Shown one piece after another: positions 1-7,880 of a stretch of 32,106 nt of DNA. How positions within the stretch are numbered: position 1 is the first letter of the stretch; each line of letters begins with the position of its first letter. This DNA is from Candidatus Symbiothrix sp. (GTDB lineage: Bacteria > Bacteroidota > Bacteroidia > Bacteroidales > Azobacteroidaceae): assembly GCA_031261285.1 (NCBI GenBank), contig JAISKM010000144.1:1-32106 (forward strand), read 5' to 3'. A model generated the notes under the pieces. That model made no database searches, was not told the DNA's origin, and saw nothing but the letters and a program-made list of their open reading frames with translations. The position numbers and the translations under genes are program-made.

Positions 1-62
1 TTGCGGTCGCCCATCGTGGTTCGACGGATACAGAAAGGGCGACCGCAAGGGTCGCCCCTACG
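1..62. repeat. GGGCGACCGCAA-type palindromic repeat
   Basis: TTGCGGTCGCCC at 1-12 is the reverse complement of GGGCGACCGCAA at 37-48. It is followed by AGGGTCGCCCCTAC, so this stretch can fold into nested hairpins. The same words recur at 6808-6935 inside another gene, and shortened forms occur at 6115-6136, 17930-17943 and 26398-26425. It lies within the open frame of the gltA-like gene. Confidence 0.75.
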
Positions 63-1022
63 ATGGTTGCCGTCGTTGGATCCGGTCCGGCGGGATTATC
101 ATTTGCCGGCGACATGGCCAAATTGGGTTATGACGTGACAGTTTTTGAGGCGTTGCACGAGATTGGCGGGGTACTCAAATATGGCATTCCTGAATTTCGA
201 TTGCCTAATGCGGTGGTCGACGTTGAGATTGACAATTTGAAACAACTCGGCGTGACATTTGAGAACAATTGCATCATCGGCAAGACGCTTTCTCAGGACG
301 ATTTGCACGAGATGGGTTTTAAAGGCATTTTTGTTGCCAGCGGCGCGGGATTGCCGAATTTTATGCACATCCCGGGCGAAAATTTGAACGGCGTGCTCTC
401 GTCCAACGAATATCTGACCCGCGTGAATCTGATGGCAGCCCGCAAGCCGGAGGCAGACACGCCTGTGTGGCTGGGCAAACGCGTGGCAGTGATTGGCGGC
501 GGCAACACGGCGATGGATTCGGTGCGCGTAGCACGACGATTGGGTGCCGAGCAGGCGATGATTGTTTACCGTCGTTCCGAAGAAGAAATGCCCGCCCGCG
601 TGGAAGAAGTCAAACACGCCAAAGAAGAAGGAATTATCTTCCTAAACCTCTATAATCCAATCGAATACCTCGGCGACGACAAGGGTCGAGTGAAAGCCAT
701 GGTACTCCAAAAAATGGCACTTGGCGAACCGGACGCTTCCGGCAGACGCAGTCCTGTGCCCATAGAAGGCGCAACCGAAACCATCGAAGTCGACGAAGTG
801 ATTGTGTCGGTAGGTGTATCGCCTAATCCATTGATTCCAAATGCTTTCAACGGCTTGGAAGTGAGCCGAAAAGGAACCATTATTGTCAACCAGGATACTC
901 TGCAGACCGGTTTGAAAGAAGTGTACGCCGGTGGCGACATTGTGCGCGGTGGTGCCACGGTCATCCTCGCGATGGGTGATGGGCGCAAGGCTGCAGCGGC
1001 GATGCACGCGGCGCTTCAATGA
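3..1022 (+). CDS. gltA: NADPH-dependent glutamate synthase (GltA/SudA-like), 5' partial
   Basis: FAD- and NAD(P)H-binding oxidoreductase of the glutamate synthase small-subunit family, which moves electrons from NADPH to glutamate synthesis or to related acceptors. Counting from the ATG at 63, a first dinucleotide-binding motif (VVGSGPAGLS) is at residues 4-13 and a second (VIGGGNTAMD) near 142-151, followed by the family segment YRRSEEEMPAR and the C-terminal YAGGDIVRGGATVILAMGDG flavin region. Full-length relatives have about 140 further N-terminal residues carrying cysteine-rich Fe-S motifs. Here the frame stays open from 63 back to the window edge, so the gene probably starts outside the window. 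The ATG at 63 is the fallback start if the gene is really short. Oddly, the residues just before the first Rossmann motif are encoded by a palindromic GGGCGACC-type repeat found elsewhere between genes. The homotetrameric GltA or SudA assignment is from motif order only. Confidence 0.8.
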   Translation, partial: AVAHRGSTDTERATARVAPTMVAVVGSGPAGLSFAGDMAKLGYDVTVFEALHEIGGVLKYGIPEFRLPNAVVDVEIDNLKQLGVTFENNCIIGKTLSQDDLHEMGFKGIFVASGAGLPNFMHIPGENLNGVLSSNEYLTRVNLMAARKPEADTPVWLGKRVAVIGGGNTAMDSVRVARRLGAEQAMIVYRRSEEEMPARVEEVKHAKEEGIIFLNLYNPIEYLGDDKGRVKAMVLQKMALGEPDASGRRSPVPIEGATETIEVDEVIVSVGVSPNPLIPNAFNGLEVSRKGTIIVNQDTLQTGLKEVYAGGDIVRGGATVILAMGDGRKAAAAMHAALQ

Positions 1023-1040
1023 CCCCAACTCGACATCCAT

Positions 1041-1467
1041 TAGGAATTAGGAGACCGCGATTCCCCTCTAATTTTTGTACGTACTCTACCCCGGTGGCAA
1101 TATTCAAACATGCTTTTGTTTGAATGTGGGAGATAATGTGTAATAAGAAAGAGACCCGCGCAGGGAAAACGAAAAAAACTAGTGTATAAAAACCATTGCG
1201 GGAACTCTTTCTTAAAATTATAACGAACAAAACGCAAAAAAAGGTGTTTATAACCCCGCATTCCGCTTCGCTGCATACGGGGTTATCAACATTGAACACC
1301 TCCGGTGTTACTCATTATGCCCAACGTGTTGGGACAAACCTGTGACAGGCTTGCAAGACCGGAAGGTCTTTACTTTTGATAACCCCTTGCAAGTGCGCAG
1401 CACGCAGCTCGGGGATGTAGCACATCGCTTCGAGGTGTAGCACGCAGCTCGGGGTATTACGCCCGGT
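1041..1467. repeat. Gene-free stretch of short hairpin repeats
   Basis: No credible gene. It holds a series of small perfect hairpins: ATAACCCCG/CGGGGTTAT around 1250-1286, AACACC TCC GGTGTT near 1293-1307, CCCAACGTGTTGGG near 1320-1333, CCTGTGACAGG near 1339-1349 and AGACCGGAAGGTCT near 1356-1370. Two near-repeats of a CACGCAGCTCGGGG block lie at about 1398-1455. The hairpins are spaced only a few bases apart. Open frames crossing this stretch on the minus strand look like by-products of the repeats. Confidence 0.6.
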
Positions 1468-1826
1468 TCAAGACAGAATCACTCCTTTCCATTCTGTTCC
1501 ATCCCAGACATACAAACCTTTGGCGAGCGTGGTGTCACTTTCCTCTGCGTCAGCAGCAGGGCCGGGACAATAGACGAGCATGCCTTCACCATTGTCTTCG
1601 CATTCAACTAACGGCATATCAGGCGCTGTAAGATTGACACTGGGCAACAAAAGCCCCAGATTTGTGTTCAGACCATCGCCGATTTGGACAAATCCAAGAT
1701 TGCACCGGCATTAGCCTCTTGTGTTGAACTGCCAATGACAACTTGTGCAGTTGCAACAGCTCCGCATACTGCTATCAATGCTATGAAAAACAGTATATAT
1801 AACACATCTCTTAACGTTAAATTCAT
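1468..1826 (-). pseudogene. Frameshifted copy of the secreted protein gene at 15884-16231
   Basis: Read on the minus strand, this is a near copy of the intact gene at 15884-16231. It encodes the same signal peptide, the VVIGSSTQEANAGAILDL segment, the LLPSVNLTAPDMPLV segment and the KGLYVW-G-EWKGVILS ending. Two lesions are visible. The first ATG of the intact copy is ACG here, so only a second ATG (1826-1824) remains. One base is lost near 1681 (CCAAATCGGCGATGG against CCAAATCAGGTGATGG in the intact copy), which shifts the frame between the N- and C-terminal halves. Only the 3' 60 codons keep a clean frame. The segment also differs by an insertion encoding AADAEESDTT. A rescue by slippage cannot be excluded but is unlikely. 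Confidence 0.8.
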
Positions 1827-2048
1827 TTTCTTCGTTTCTATTATTTTTATTAATTAATAATTTATATTTTTCATATTCATTCACAATGAACCATTAACCA
1901 TTAACCATTAATAATTAACCATTATTTTAGAAAATCCCTTGCTGAGTTGAACGAACGAAGAATTAAACGACTAAACTTGCTTGTACCAAACCAAGCAAAG
2001 GGGTAATGTGTATCACGGTTTTGTCCTGTTATTGTTCACATACACACA

Positions 2049-2307
2049 TAAAAAAAGCGCGGACAAAACTCGATGTTATCCGCTCTTGAGGTCTTCGCAT
2101 ACCTAATCAACAAATAAATGAGTGAGTCCACGCCTTAAGCATGAACGTTCTCACTATCATTCTTGTTGATTTTTTTTGAAATTTGCGAAGTTTCAAGAGC
2201 AAGAATAAAAGCTAAAACGCTTTTCCAAAATGTCTTTACAATGTGTGTATTATCACATTATTTTTCTATCATACGCCAGTAATTTTTTACTTTTTTATTA
2301 TTAATAG
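2049..2307 (-). ncRNA. Structured leader/sRNA candidate, copy 1
   Basis: Minus-strand RNA that begins after a TACCTTTG promoter and ends in a GCGGA/TCCGC hairpin (2059-2083) followed by a U tract. Helices in plus coordinates: 2193-2200 with 2082-2089 (GCTCTTGA/TCAAGAGC), 2185-2190 with 2093-2098 (CTTCGC/GCGAAG), 2163-2171 with 2105-2113 (AATCAACAA/TTGTTGATT), and an apical CATGC/GCGTG hairpin. An AAAAGC/GCTTTT hairpin lies near the 5' side. The same architecture with different bases occurs at 15404-15662 and 31012-31228. It now lies upstream of a pseudogene. The boundaries are inferred from the promoter and the U tract. Confidence 0.7.
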
Positions 2308-2313
2308 CAACCG

Positions 2314-2344
2314 CAAAGGTAAAACTTATTATTGAATTTTCAAA
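2314..2344 (-). promoter_or_regulatory. Bacteroidota-type promoter for RNA copy 1
   Basis: On the minus strand, TTTG (2344-2341) and TACCTTTG (2321-2314) are separated by 19 bases, matching the Bacteroidota -33/-7 pattern. Transcription is expected to start near 2307 and run into the structured RNA and the pseudogene. Confidence 0.7.
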
Positions 2345-2438
2345 CTATTTTTCATTATTTTTTTGCAACATACAAAAAAGCCGGTAAAGAGATTCAAACG
2401 AATAGCGAAACCACCCAACGAAAAAATGCGATTATTTT

Positions 2439-2470
2439 CTTGTGAAGTACAGAAAATTTTTCTACCTTTG
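2439..2470 (+). promoter_or_regulatory. Promoter of the sdh operon
   Basis: TACCTTTG at 2463-2470 with a TTG-containing -33 region near 2438-2441 lies 26 bases before the sdhC ATG. It sits just outside the end of the large inverted repeat, so the sdh promoter appears separate from it. Confidence 0.65.
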
Positions 2471-2496
2471 CGGGCGAATTCTTAAAAGATATTATT

Positions 2497-3180
2497 ATGT
2501 ATTGGCTATTTAATTCTTCACTCGGACGGAAGTTCATCATGAGCATCACAGGTACCTGCCTTGTGCTTTTCCTACTTTTTCACATGTGTATGAATCTGGT
2601 TTTGGTGTTTTCGACCGAGGCTTATGACATGATTTGTGAATTTTTGGGTGCTAACTGGTACGCCGTCGTGGCAACCTTAGGTTTGGCCGGCTTAGCTGCC
2701 CTTCACATCCTTTACGGGACGTTGCTGACGTTGCAGAACAAGTCGGCTCGCGGCTCACAAGGCTATTCTTCCGGCAACAAAACGAAAACGGAGTGGTCGG
2801 CGAAAAACATGTATGTGTTGGGGCTATTCATCCTGCTCGGATTGGTCATTCACTTGTGCAATTTCTGGTACAAAATGCAGTTTGCAGAATTGATTGGTTC
2901 ACCGGATGCCGTTGCAGCAGGTTCAGGATTGGTTATTGAACTGTTCTCAAAAGCCGTTTATGTGGTCATCTACCTCTTGTGGTTGTTTGCACTGTGGTTT
3001 CACCTCACGCATGGCGTGTGGAGCGCCTTTCAAACCCTTGGTTGGAACAATAAAACTTGGTACAGACGGTTGCACGGTATCTCTTGCATTGTAGCAACGA
3101 TTATCGCCATCGGTTTTGCCGCCGCTCCCATTTATTTTGGTGTAGAAAGTCTGTTAAACGGAATAATGACACTATATTAA
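2497..3180 (+). CDS. sdhC: Succinate dehydrogenase/fumarate reductase cytochrome b subunit
   Basis: Membrane anchor of the succinate:quinone oxidoreductase (complex II), passing electrons between the quinone pool and the Fe-S subunit. At 227 residues it has the length of the single-subunit, di-heme type (about 220-230 aa). Five hydrophobic segments can be seen. Histidines lie where heme ligands are expected: LFHMCMN near residue 29, LHILYG near 70, LVIHLCNFW near 109, and WFHLTHGVW near 167-171. It is the first gene of an sdhC-sdhA-sdhB operon with its own promoter. In Bacteroidota this enzyme commonly works as a fumarate reductase in anaerobic respiration, and the direction of flow cannot be read from the sequence. 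The frd naming would be equally valid. Confidence 0.93.
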   Translation: MYWLFNSSLGRKFIMSITGTCLVLFLLFHMCMNLVLVFSTEAYDMICEFLGANWYAVVATLGLAGLAALHILYGTLLTLQNKSARGSQGYSSGNKTKTEWSAKNMYVLGLFILLGLVIHLCNFWYKMQFAELIGSPDAVAAGSGLVIELFSKAVYVVIYLLWLFALWFHLTHGVWSAFQTLGWNNKTWYRRLHGISCIVATIIAIGFAAAPIYFGVESLLNGIMTLY

Positions 3181-3190
3181 TAAGGCTGTT

Positions 3191-3284
3191 CGACCCCTTT
3201 GGGGTCGTATGTTTATAGAAATCAAACCGTTTCCTATAAACATCTGACCCCGTAGGGGTCAAACGTAATTCGTAATTCGTAATT
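3191..3284. repeat. Hairpin repeat cluster and CGTAATT heptamers between sdhC and sdhA
   Basis: CGACCCCTTTGGGGTCG (3191-3207) and TGACCCCGTAGGGGTCA (3245-3261) are each palindromic. ATGTTTATAG (3209-3218) pairs with CTATAAACAT (3234-3243). The whole block can form a cruciform-like fold in the operon mRNA. It is followed by three CGTAATT units (3264-3284), a 7-nt tandem repeat. Confidence 0.75.
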
Positions 3285-3294
3285 TTTAATTAAT

Positions 3295-5238
3295 ATGACA
3301 AAATTAGAAGCAAAAATTCCACAAGGTCCGTTGGCTGACAAGTGGACAAATTATAAAGACCATCAGAAATTGGTGAATCCGGCTAACAAACGTCGTTTGG
3401 ACGTGATTGTGGTGGGTACAGGTTTGGCGGGTGCTTCGGCTGCCGCTTCCCTTGGCGAATTGGGATTCAATGTGTTGAATTTCTGTATTCAGGATTCTCC
3501 GCGCCGGGCACACTCGATTGCTGCACTGGGCGGTATCAATGCTGCAAAAAATTATCAAAACGACGGTGACTCGGTTTACCGTTTGTTTTACGATACGATT
3601 AAAGGGGGCGATTACCGTGCCCGTGAAGCGAATGTCTACCGTTTGGCAGAGGTGTCAAACAGCATCATCGACCAGTGTGTGGCGCAGGGTGTACCGTTTG
3701 CTCGCGAATACGGCGGCTTGCTCGACAACCGTTCATTCGGTGGCGCACAGGTTTCACGCACATTCTACGCTAAAGGACAAACCGGTCAACAGTTGTTGCT
3801 CGGTGCGTATTCGGCGTTGAGCCGTCAGGTTGAAAAAGGCTCGGTGAAATTGTTTACCCGTTACGAGATGTTGGATTTGGTAGTGATTGAAGGTCGCGCT
3901 CGCGGCATCATTGCTCGTAACTTGGTGACCGGAAAAATCGAACGCTTTGCCGCTCATGCCGTAGTTATCGGCTCGGGAGGTTACGGAAACGCATTTTTCT
4001 TGTCTACCAACGCCATGAACTCGAATGGCTCGGCAGCGATGCAATGCTACCGCAAAGGCGCATTGTTTGCTAATCCGGCGTTCGCACAAATCCATCCGAC
4101 TTGTATTCCTGTGCACGGCGAATTTCAGTCGAAACTGACTTTGATGTCCGAATCGCTGCGTAACGACGGACGCATCTGGGTGCCGAAAAAGCTCGAAGAT
4201 GCCAAAGCCATTCAGGCAGGCACTTTGAAGCCGACGGCAATCCCCGAAGAAGACCGCGATTACTATTTGGAACGTCGCTATCCCGCGTTCGGTAATCTCG
4301 TGCCGCGTGATGTGGCGTCTCGTGCTGCCAAAGAACGTTGCGATGCCGGTTTTGGCGTAAACAACACCGGTTTGGCGGTTTATTTGGATTTTTCGGCTGC
4401 TATTCAGCGTCTGGGTTTGAAAACCGTTGAGGCACGTTACGGCAACCTGTTCCAGATGTACGAAAAAATCACGGACGAAAATCCTTACGAAACGCCGATG
4501 ATGATTTTCCCGGCTATCCACTACACGATGGGTGGTTTGTGGGTCGATTATGAATTGCAAACGACCGTTCAAGGCTGTTTCGCCATTGGTGAAGCAAATT
4601 TCTCCGACCACGGAGCCAACCGGTTGGGCGCTTCTGCATTGATGCAGGGATTGGCTGACGGCTATTTCGTATTGCCTTACACGATTCAAAACTATTTGTC
4701 AGACCAAATCGGCGTGCCTCGTTTCAGCGTGGAACGTCCCGAATTTGAGGCGGCAGAGAAAGAAATCGAAAATAAAATTTCTAAATTGATGAGTATCAAG
4801 GGCACTCGCTCGGTTGATACATTCCACAAAGCATTGGGTCACATCATGTGGAACAATGTGGGCATGGCACGCACCAAAGAATCGTTGGAAGCAGCGTTGA
4901 AAGAAATTCAAGCCTTGAAAAAGGAATTTTGGGCAGATGTATTCATCCCCGGCGAACCCAACACCTTGAATATTGAGTTGGAAAAAGCCTTGCGTGTAGC
5001 GGACTTCTTCGACATCGGCGAACTGATGGCTTTGGACGGTGTGAACCGCAATGAATCGTGCGGCGGACACTTCCGCGAAGAATATCAAACGCCCGAAGGA
5101 GAAGCGTTGCGCGACGACGAGCACTACGCGTATGCTTCTTGCTGGAAGTTTGAAGGCGAAGACAAAACACCGGAATTGGTGAAAGAGCCGTTGGTATATG
5201 AGTTTGTAGAACGTCAACAAAGAAATTATAAATCGTAA
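3295..5238 (+). CDS. sdhA: Succinate dehydrogenase/fumarate reductase flavoprotein subunit
   Basis: Catalytic FAD subunit of complex II, interconverting succinate and fumarate on the cytoplasmic face of the membrane. The 647-residue protein has the FAD-binding [10 protein letters not shown] motif near residues 42-51 and the [15 protein letters not shown] segment, which contains the histidine normally linked covalently to FAD. It also has the substrate-site QIHPT motif, the VPRDVASRA segment with the catalytic-type arginine, [12 protein letters not shown], and [19 protein letters not shown] near the end of the FAD domain. The C-terminal domain ends with [19 protein letters not shown]. Length and motifs fit the Bacteroidota/epsilonproteobacterial type. 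It lies between sdhC and sdhB. The start follows an AT-rich, Shine-Dalgarno-poor leader, as is usual in this phylum. Confidence 0.95.
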   Translation: MTKLEAKIPQGPLADKWTNYKDHQKLVNPANKRRLDVIVVGTGLAGASAAASLGELGFNVLNFCIQDSPRRAHSIAALGGINAAKNYQNDGDSVYRLFYDTIKGGDYRAREANVYRLAEVSNSIIDQCVAQGVPFAREYGGLLDNRSFGGAQVSRTFYAKGQTGQQLLLGAYSALSRQVEKGSVKLFTRYEMLDLVVIEGRARGIIARNLVTGKIERFAAHAVVIGSGGYGNAFFLSTNAMNSNGSAAMQCYRKGALFANPAFAQIHPTCIPVHGEFQSKLTLMSESLRNDGRIWVPKKLEDAKAIQAGTLKPTAIPEEDRDYYLERRYPAFGNLVPRDVASRAAKERCDAGFGVNNTGLAVYLDFSAAIQRLGLKTVEARYGNLFQMYEKITDENPYETPMMIFPAIHYTMGGLWVDYELQTTVQGCFAIGEANFSDHGANRLGASALMQGLADGYFVLPYTIQNYLSDQIGVPRFSVERPEFEAAEKEIENKISKLMSIKGTRSVDTFHKALGHIMWNNVGMARTKESLEAALKEIQALKKEFWADVFIPGEPNTLNIELEKALRVADFFDIGELMALDGVNRNESCGGHFREEYQTPEGEALRDDEHYAYASCWKFEGEDKTPELVKEPLVYEFVERQQRNYKS

Positions 5239-5247
5239 TGGGAACCG

Positions 5248-5315
5248 TCATGGCGGGCTTGACCCGCCACCCCCTGCGAATAATTGGGGGATTGCGGGTC
5301 AAGCCCGCAATGACG
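5248..5315. repeat. Paired GTCATTGCGGGCTTGACCC repeats between sdhA and sdhB
   Basis: GGCGGGCTTGACCCGCC and ATTGCGGGTCAAGCCCGCAAT lie in opposite orientation here, each self-complementary and also complementary to each other. The transcript could form one long stem-loop between sdhA and sdhB. The same word occurs at 10265-10290, 16471-16494 and 26700-26724, and degenerate forms at 20845-20908, 21650-21712 and 26752-26794. Confidence 0.85.
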
Positions 5316-5339
5316 ACTAACAACAAATAAATAACAATC

Positions 5340-6095
5340 ATGGACAAAGACATAAACATAAAAGTACGCGTTTGGCGTCAACAAGGTCCCAAAGCAAAAG
5401 GACATTTTGAAACTTACAAATTAGAAAACATCTCCGGCGGCACATCTTTCCTCGAGATGCTCGATATTTTGAACGAACAATTGATTCGTGAAAAACAGGA
5501 ACCGGTGGTGTTCGACAACGACTGCCGCGAGGGTATTTGCGGGATGTGCTCGCTGTATATCAACGGTCATCCGCACGGTCCCGACAATTTGATTACCACG
5601 TGTCAATTGCATATTCGCCATTTCAAAGACGGTGAAACGATTACGGTGGAACCTTGGCGTTCGGCTGCCTTCCCGGTTGTTCGTGACTTGATGGTGGATC
5701 GCCATGCGTTTGACAAAATCATTCAAGCAGGAGGTTATATCAACGTGAATACAGGTGGTGTGCCCGATGCTAACGCGATTCCAATTTCCAAACTTGACGC
5801 GGATGAAGCGATGGATGCAGCCAGCTGTATCGGTTGCGGTGCGTGCGTAGCTGCTTGTAAAAACGGTTCAGCGATGCTGTTCGTATCGGCAAAAGTAAGC
5901 CAGTTAGCACTGTTGCCCCAAGGCAAAATAGAAGCGAAAGCGCGCGCTAAGGCGATGGTGAAACGGATGGACGAGCTTGGTTTTGGTAACTGTACCAACA
6001 CCCGCGCTTGTGAACTCGAATGTCCGAAAGGCGTGAGCATCAGCAACATTGCGCGCTTAAATCGCTCCTTTTTGGGTGCGAAGTTGAGTGATTAA
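5340..6095 (+). CDS. sdhB: Succinate dehydrogenase/fumarate reductase iron-sulfur subunit
   Basis: Electron-transfer subunit of complex II linking FAD to the heme/quinone sites. The 251-residue protein carries all expected ligands. C62, C67, C70 and C88 (CREGICGMC...C) bind the plant-type 2Fe-2S cluster in the N-terminal ferredoxin domain. C163, C166, C169 and C228 fit the 4Fe-4S cluster. C173, C218 and C224 fit the 3Fe-4S cluster, with the CELECPKGV motif near the C-terminus. It is the last gene of the operon, 101 bases after sdhA, across a repeat hairpin, and a strong palindromic terminator follows. No defect is seen. Confidence 0.95.
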   Translation: MDKDINIKVRVWRQQGPKAKGHFETYKLENISGGTSFLEMLDILNEQLIREKQEPVVFDNDCREGICGMCSLYINGHPHGPDNLITTCQLHIRHFKDGETITVEPWRSAAFPVVRDLMVDRHAFDKIIQAGGYINVNTGGVPDANAIPISKLDADEAMDAASCIGCGACVAACKNGSAMLFVSAKVSQLALLPQGKIEAKARAKAMVKRMDELGFGNCTNTRACELECPKGVSISNIARLNRSFLGAKLSD

Positions 6096-6116
6096 AATGG
6101 TGAAATAAAAGTATAG

Positions 6117-6142
6117 GGGCGTTGCATGCAACGCCCTTTTTT
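6117..6142 (+). terminator. Intrinsic terminator after sdhB
   Basis: A perfect palindrome, GGGCGTTGCATGCAACGCCC (6117-6136), is followed by TTTTTT. It belongs to the same GGGGCG repeat class seen elsewhere, so a mobile repeat seems to serve as the operon terminator. Its end touches the stop codon of the convergent gene at 6141. Confidence 0.8.
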
Positions 6143-7310
6143 AATATGTCAACCTCACCCCAACCTGCACACCAATATTCAAAGGTTTATCTTTTCGTAT
6201 TGTTTGCACAGTATTGTGATCATCAAAATAATAGTTGATGCCCGGCTCAACGAACAAGCCGAACGCGTCCAATAAGTTGTAATTCGCACCGATAGTACCG
6301 CTAAGCGACCATTGCAGTTCTGAGATGCTTAAGTCAGTCGTCGTATTTTCGACAGATTCCCGGCCTGACACGCATTTTTCGAGCATTCCTCCGGCAGAGG
6401 CATAAAGGGATAACCGGCGATTGTCGTAAAAAGAATACACCAGTTTAAGCGGTACGCCTACGTAATGCAGGCGAATATCTTTAGACGTTGAACTGCCATT
6501 GAGAAACGATTGCGTTTCAGTCGATTTTAGATAGGTATACGTCAATCCGCTTTCAAGTGCCCAATCTTTGGCAACCTGTTTTCGAATCGATAAACTGACG
6601 GCGACAGGCATATCATAGTGCACACCGGTTACAGAAACATTATCCGGCAGCAAATCTTTTAAAAGGGTCATAGGATTGGAAAATGTCCTGGGATACCATC
6701 CCTCAAGGTCTGTTGACGGAGAAGTTCTCTGATTGCCATACGCCAAAGCCAAAGTGACCGGACGTTTGGATTTTTTCCAAATAACCGGGTCATCTGCCCA
6801 TTCCGTCCGTAGGGGCGAACCCTTGCGGTCGCCCTGGTCGGATTGCGTTTCGGCGGGTGGGGGGTCGGATTGCGTTTCAGCGGGTAGGGGCGAACCCTTG
6901 CGGTCGCCCTGGTCGGATTGCATTTCGGCGGGTGAGGGCGTGGGCGTGGTTGGAATGTCCCGTTCTTTTTTTATTTCATTGACTGCCAATAATTTAGGCT
7001 GTTGTTCTATCGTTGGTTTGATCATTTGTGGAATTTTGGATACCGGCAATTCAACTTGTTCTGACAATTCAACTTGTTCTGAAGTCTCCAAACAGACGGT
7101 TGAAATATACCATCCCATTCCAAGCAGCAGCACTATACACGCAGCAATGGCTGAAATACGACGCATCCACACGATACGCATGACGGGTGTATGCACAGGA
7201 GGCAGATCGCGTTCAATCTTTTCCCATACACCCTCGCTGACCGGCAACTCGTAGTTTTCCAATCGTTTGCGAAATTCCTTAGTCAATCTGTCATCTACCT
7301 TTTTATTCAT
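6141..7310 (-). CDS. Membrane-anchored protein with barrel-like C-terminus, linked to an ECF sigma factor
   Basis: The 389-residue protein has a short, charged cytoplasmic N-terminus (residues 1-45, containing LENYELPVSEGVWEKIE). One transmembrane helix follows (about 47-72, RRISAIAACIVLLLGMGW), then a low-complexity linker, then a C-terminal half rich in alternating beta-strand patterns that ends GVQVGVRLTY with a terminal aromatic, as in outer-membrane-barrel-like domains. Many Bacteroidota ECF sigma genes are followed by proteins of this layout, annotated as outer membrane beta-barrel or anti-sigma-like. Its start overlaps the sigma gene by 8 bases, supporting co-expression. The linker (about residues 126-170) is encoded largely by tandem copies of the GGGGCGAACCCTTGCGGTC repeat. 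An anti-sigma role is inference from context; no classical ZAS domain is seen. Confidence 0.7.
   Translation of the reverse strand: MNKKVDDRLTKEFRKRLENYELPVSEGVWEKIERDLPPVHTPVMRIVWMRRISAIAACIVLLLGMGWYISTVCLETSEQVELSEQVELPVSKIPQMIKPTIEQQPKLLAVNEIKKERDIPTTPTPSPAEMQSDQGDRKGSPLPAETQSDPPPAETQSDQGDRKGSPLRTEWADDPVIWKKSKRPVTLALAYGNQRTSPSTDLEGWYPRTFSNPMTLLKDLLPDNVSVTGVHYDMPVAVSLSIRKQVAKDWALESGLTYTYLKSTETQSFLNGSSTSKDIRLHYVGVPLKLVYSFYDNRRLSLYASAGGMLEKCVSGRESVENTTTDLSISELQWSLSGTIGANYNLLDAFGLFVEPGINYYFDDHNTVQTIRKDKPLNIGVQVGVRLTY
6808..6935 (-). repeat. In-frame tandem repeat within the membrane-anchored protein gene
   Basis: Two near-identical units of about 49 bases (about 6809-6857 and 6885-6933) share TAGGGGCGAACCCTTGCGG, the sequence continuing through GTCGCCCTGGTCGGATTGC. 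A partial unit lies between them (about 6862-6884). Read on the minus strand they encode repeated QSDQGDRKGSPL and PAETQSD peptides. The palindromic core is the same as the intergenic repeat at 1-62. Confidence 0.85.
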
Positions 7311-7848
7311 GTTGGCGTGTATAATTTTTTACCTTTTCTGAAAGGGTTGCTTTTGCGCGCGCTAATTGTGACCTTGAAGAGCTTTCATTGATATGCAACC
7401 GGTTGGCAATTTCTTTATGTGACATCTCTTCAAATGTGTTGAGATTGAATACTGTTCGATAGCCGGCAGGGAGTTCGGCAACAAACTGCATTAAAACAGC
7501 CGGGGGCACACGGTCGAAATCGTATTCGGTATCCACAAGCGCCTCCTCCGGATATTCATCCAATGGAAACGTATCTCTCAAACTATTTTTTCGCAGATAT
7601 TCAAGGGATAGATTGGTGAAAATTTTACTCATCCAAGCCTTCAAAGATCCTTCACTACGATACTGAAAGGAATGAATCGCCTCGAAAATTTTTATAAAAC
7701 CATCGTGCAAAAGATCTTCCGATGTCCGGACATCACCGGTATAGCGGTAGCATATCCCCATCATGTGTTGGGCATAACTATCATAAAGATGTCTCCGAGA
7801 ACTATTATCACCTTGTTGACATCCAGACACCAGATCTTTCTCATTCAT
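7303..7848 (-). CDS. RNA polymerase ECF-type sigma factor
   Basis: The 181-residue protein has the two-domain layout of group 4 (ECF) sigma factors. A sigma-70 region 2 spans about residues 20-90 (YDSYAQHMMGICYRYTGD, EDLLHDGFIKIFEAI, and FRT/W-like SLKAWMSKIFTNL). A region 4 helix-turn-helix spans about 125-175 (ELPAGYRTVFNL, MSHKEIANRLHINESSSRSQLARAK). It directs RNA polymerase to a regulon that cannot be deduced here. It lies 32 bases after a lipoprotein gene and overlaps the downstream membrane protein gene, so the three genes are probably one transcript and the downstream product may control the sigma factor. Confidence 0.92.
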   Translation of the reverse strand: MNEKDLVSGCQQGDNSSRRHLYDSYAQHMMGICYRYTGDVRTSEDLLHDGFIKIFEAIHSFQYRSEGSLKAWMSKIFTNLSLEYLRKNSLRDTFPLDEYPEEALVDTEYDFDRVPPAVLMQFVAELPAGYRTVFNLNTFEEMSHKEIANRLHINESSSRSQLARAKATLSEKVKNYTRQHE

Positions 7849-7880
7849 TCGTTCTGTATGATGTTCGGCTTATAACAGCC

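Larger units (their letters stand above)
1468..2419 (-). repeat. Large inverted repeat, copy A (partner at 15291-16231)
   Basis: The minus strand of this segment matches the plus strand of 15291-16231 over about 0.94 kb. The match covers the pseudogene, the AT-rich spacer, the CTTGCTTG hairpin, the structured RNA, its promoter, and even the last codons of the gene at 14847-15317 (the word TTGGGTGGTTTCGCTATTCG appears in both). Divergence is greatest within the RNA stems. The copies are inverted and about 13 kb apart, with sdhC starting directly beyond the outer end of this copy. Confidence 0.85.

Noticed and set aside
961..1299. Overlapping minus-strand frames at the 3' end of the gltA-like gene and into the hairpin stretch
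   Set aside because: Composition and peptides come from repeat hairpins; no start signal or family resemblance.
3754..4689. 311-codon minus-strand frame inside sdhA
   Set aside because: It is antisense to an intact SdhA with all motifs and has no signal or domain of its own.
4943..5359. Minus-strand frame across the sdhA-sdhB gap
   Set aside because: Its N-terminal part is translation of the palindromic repeats (the AGLTRNP peptide) and the rest is antisense to sdhA.
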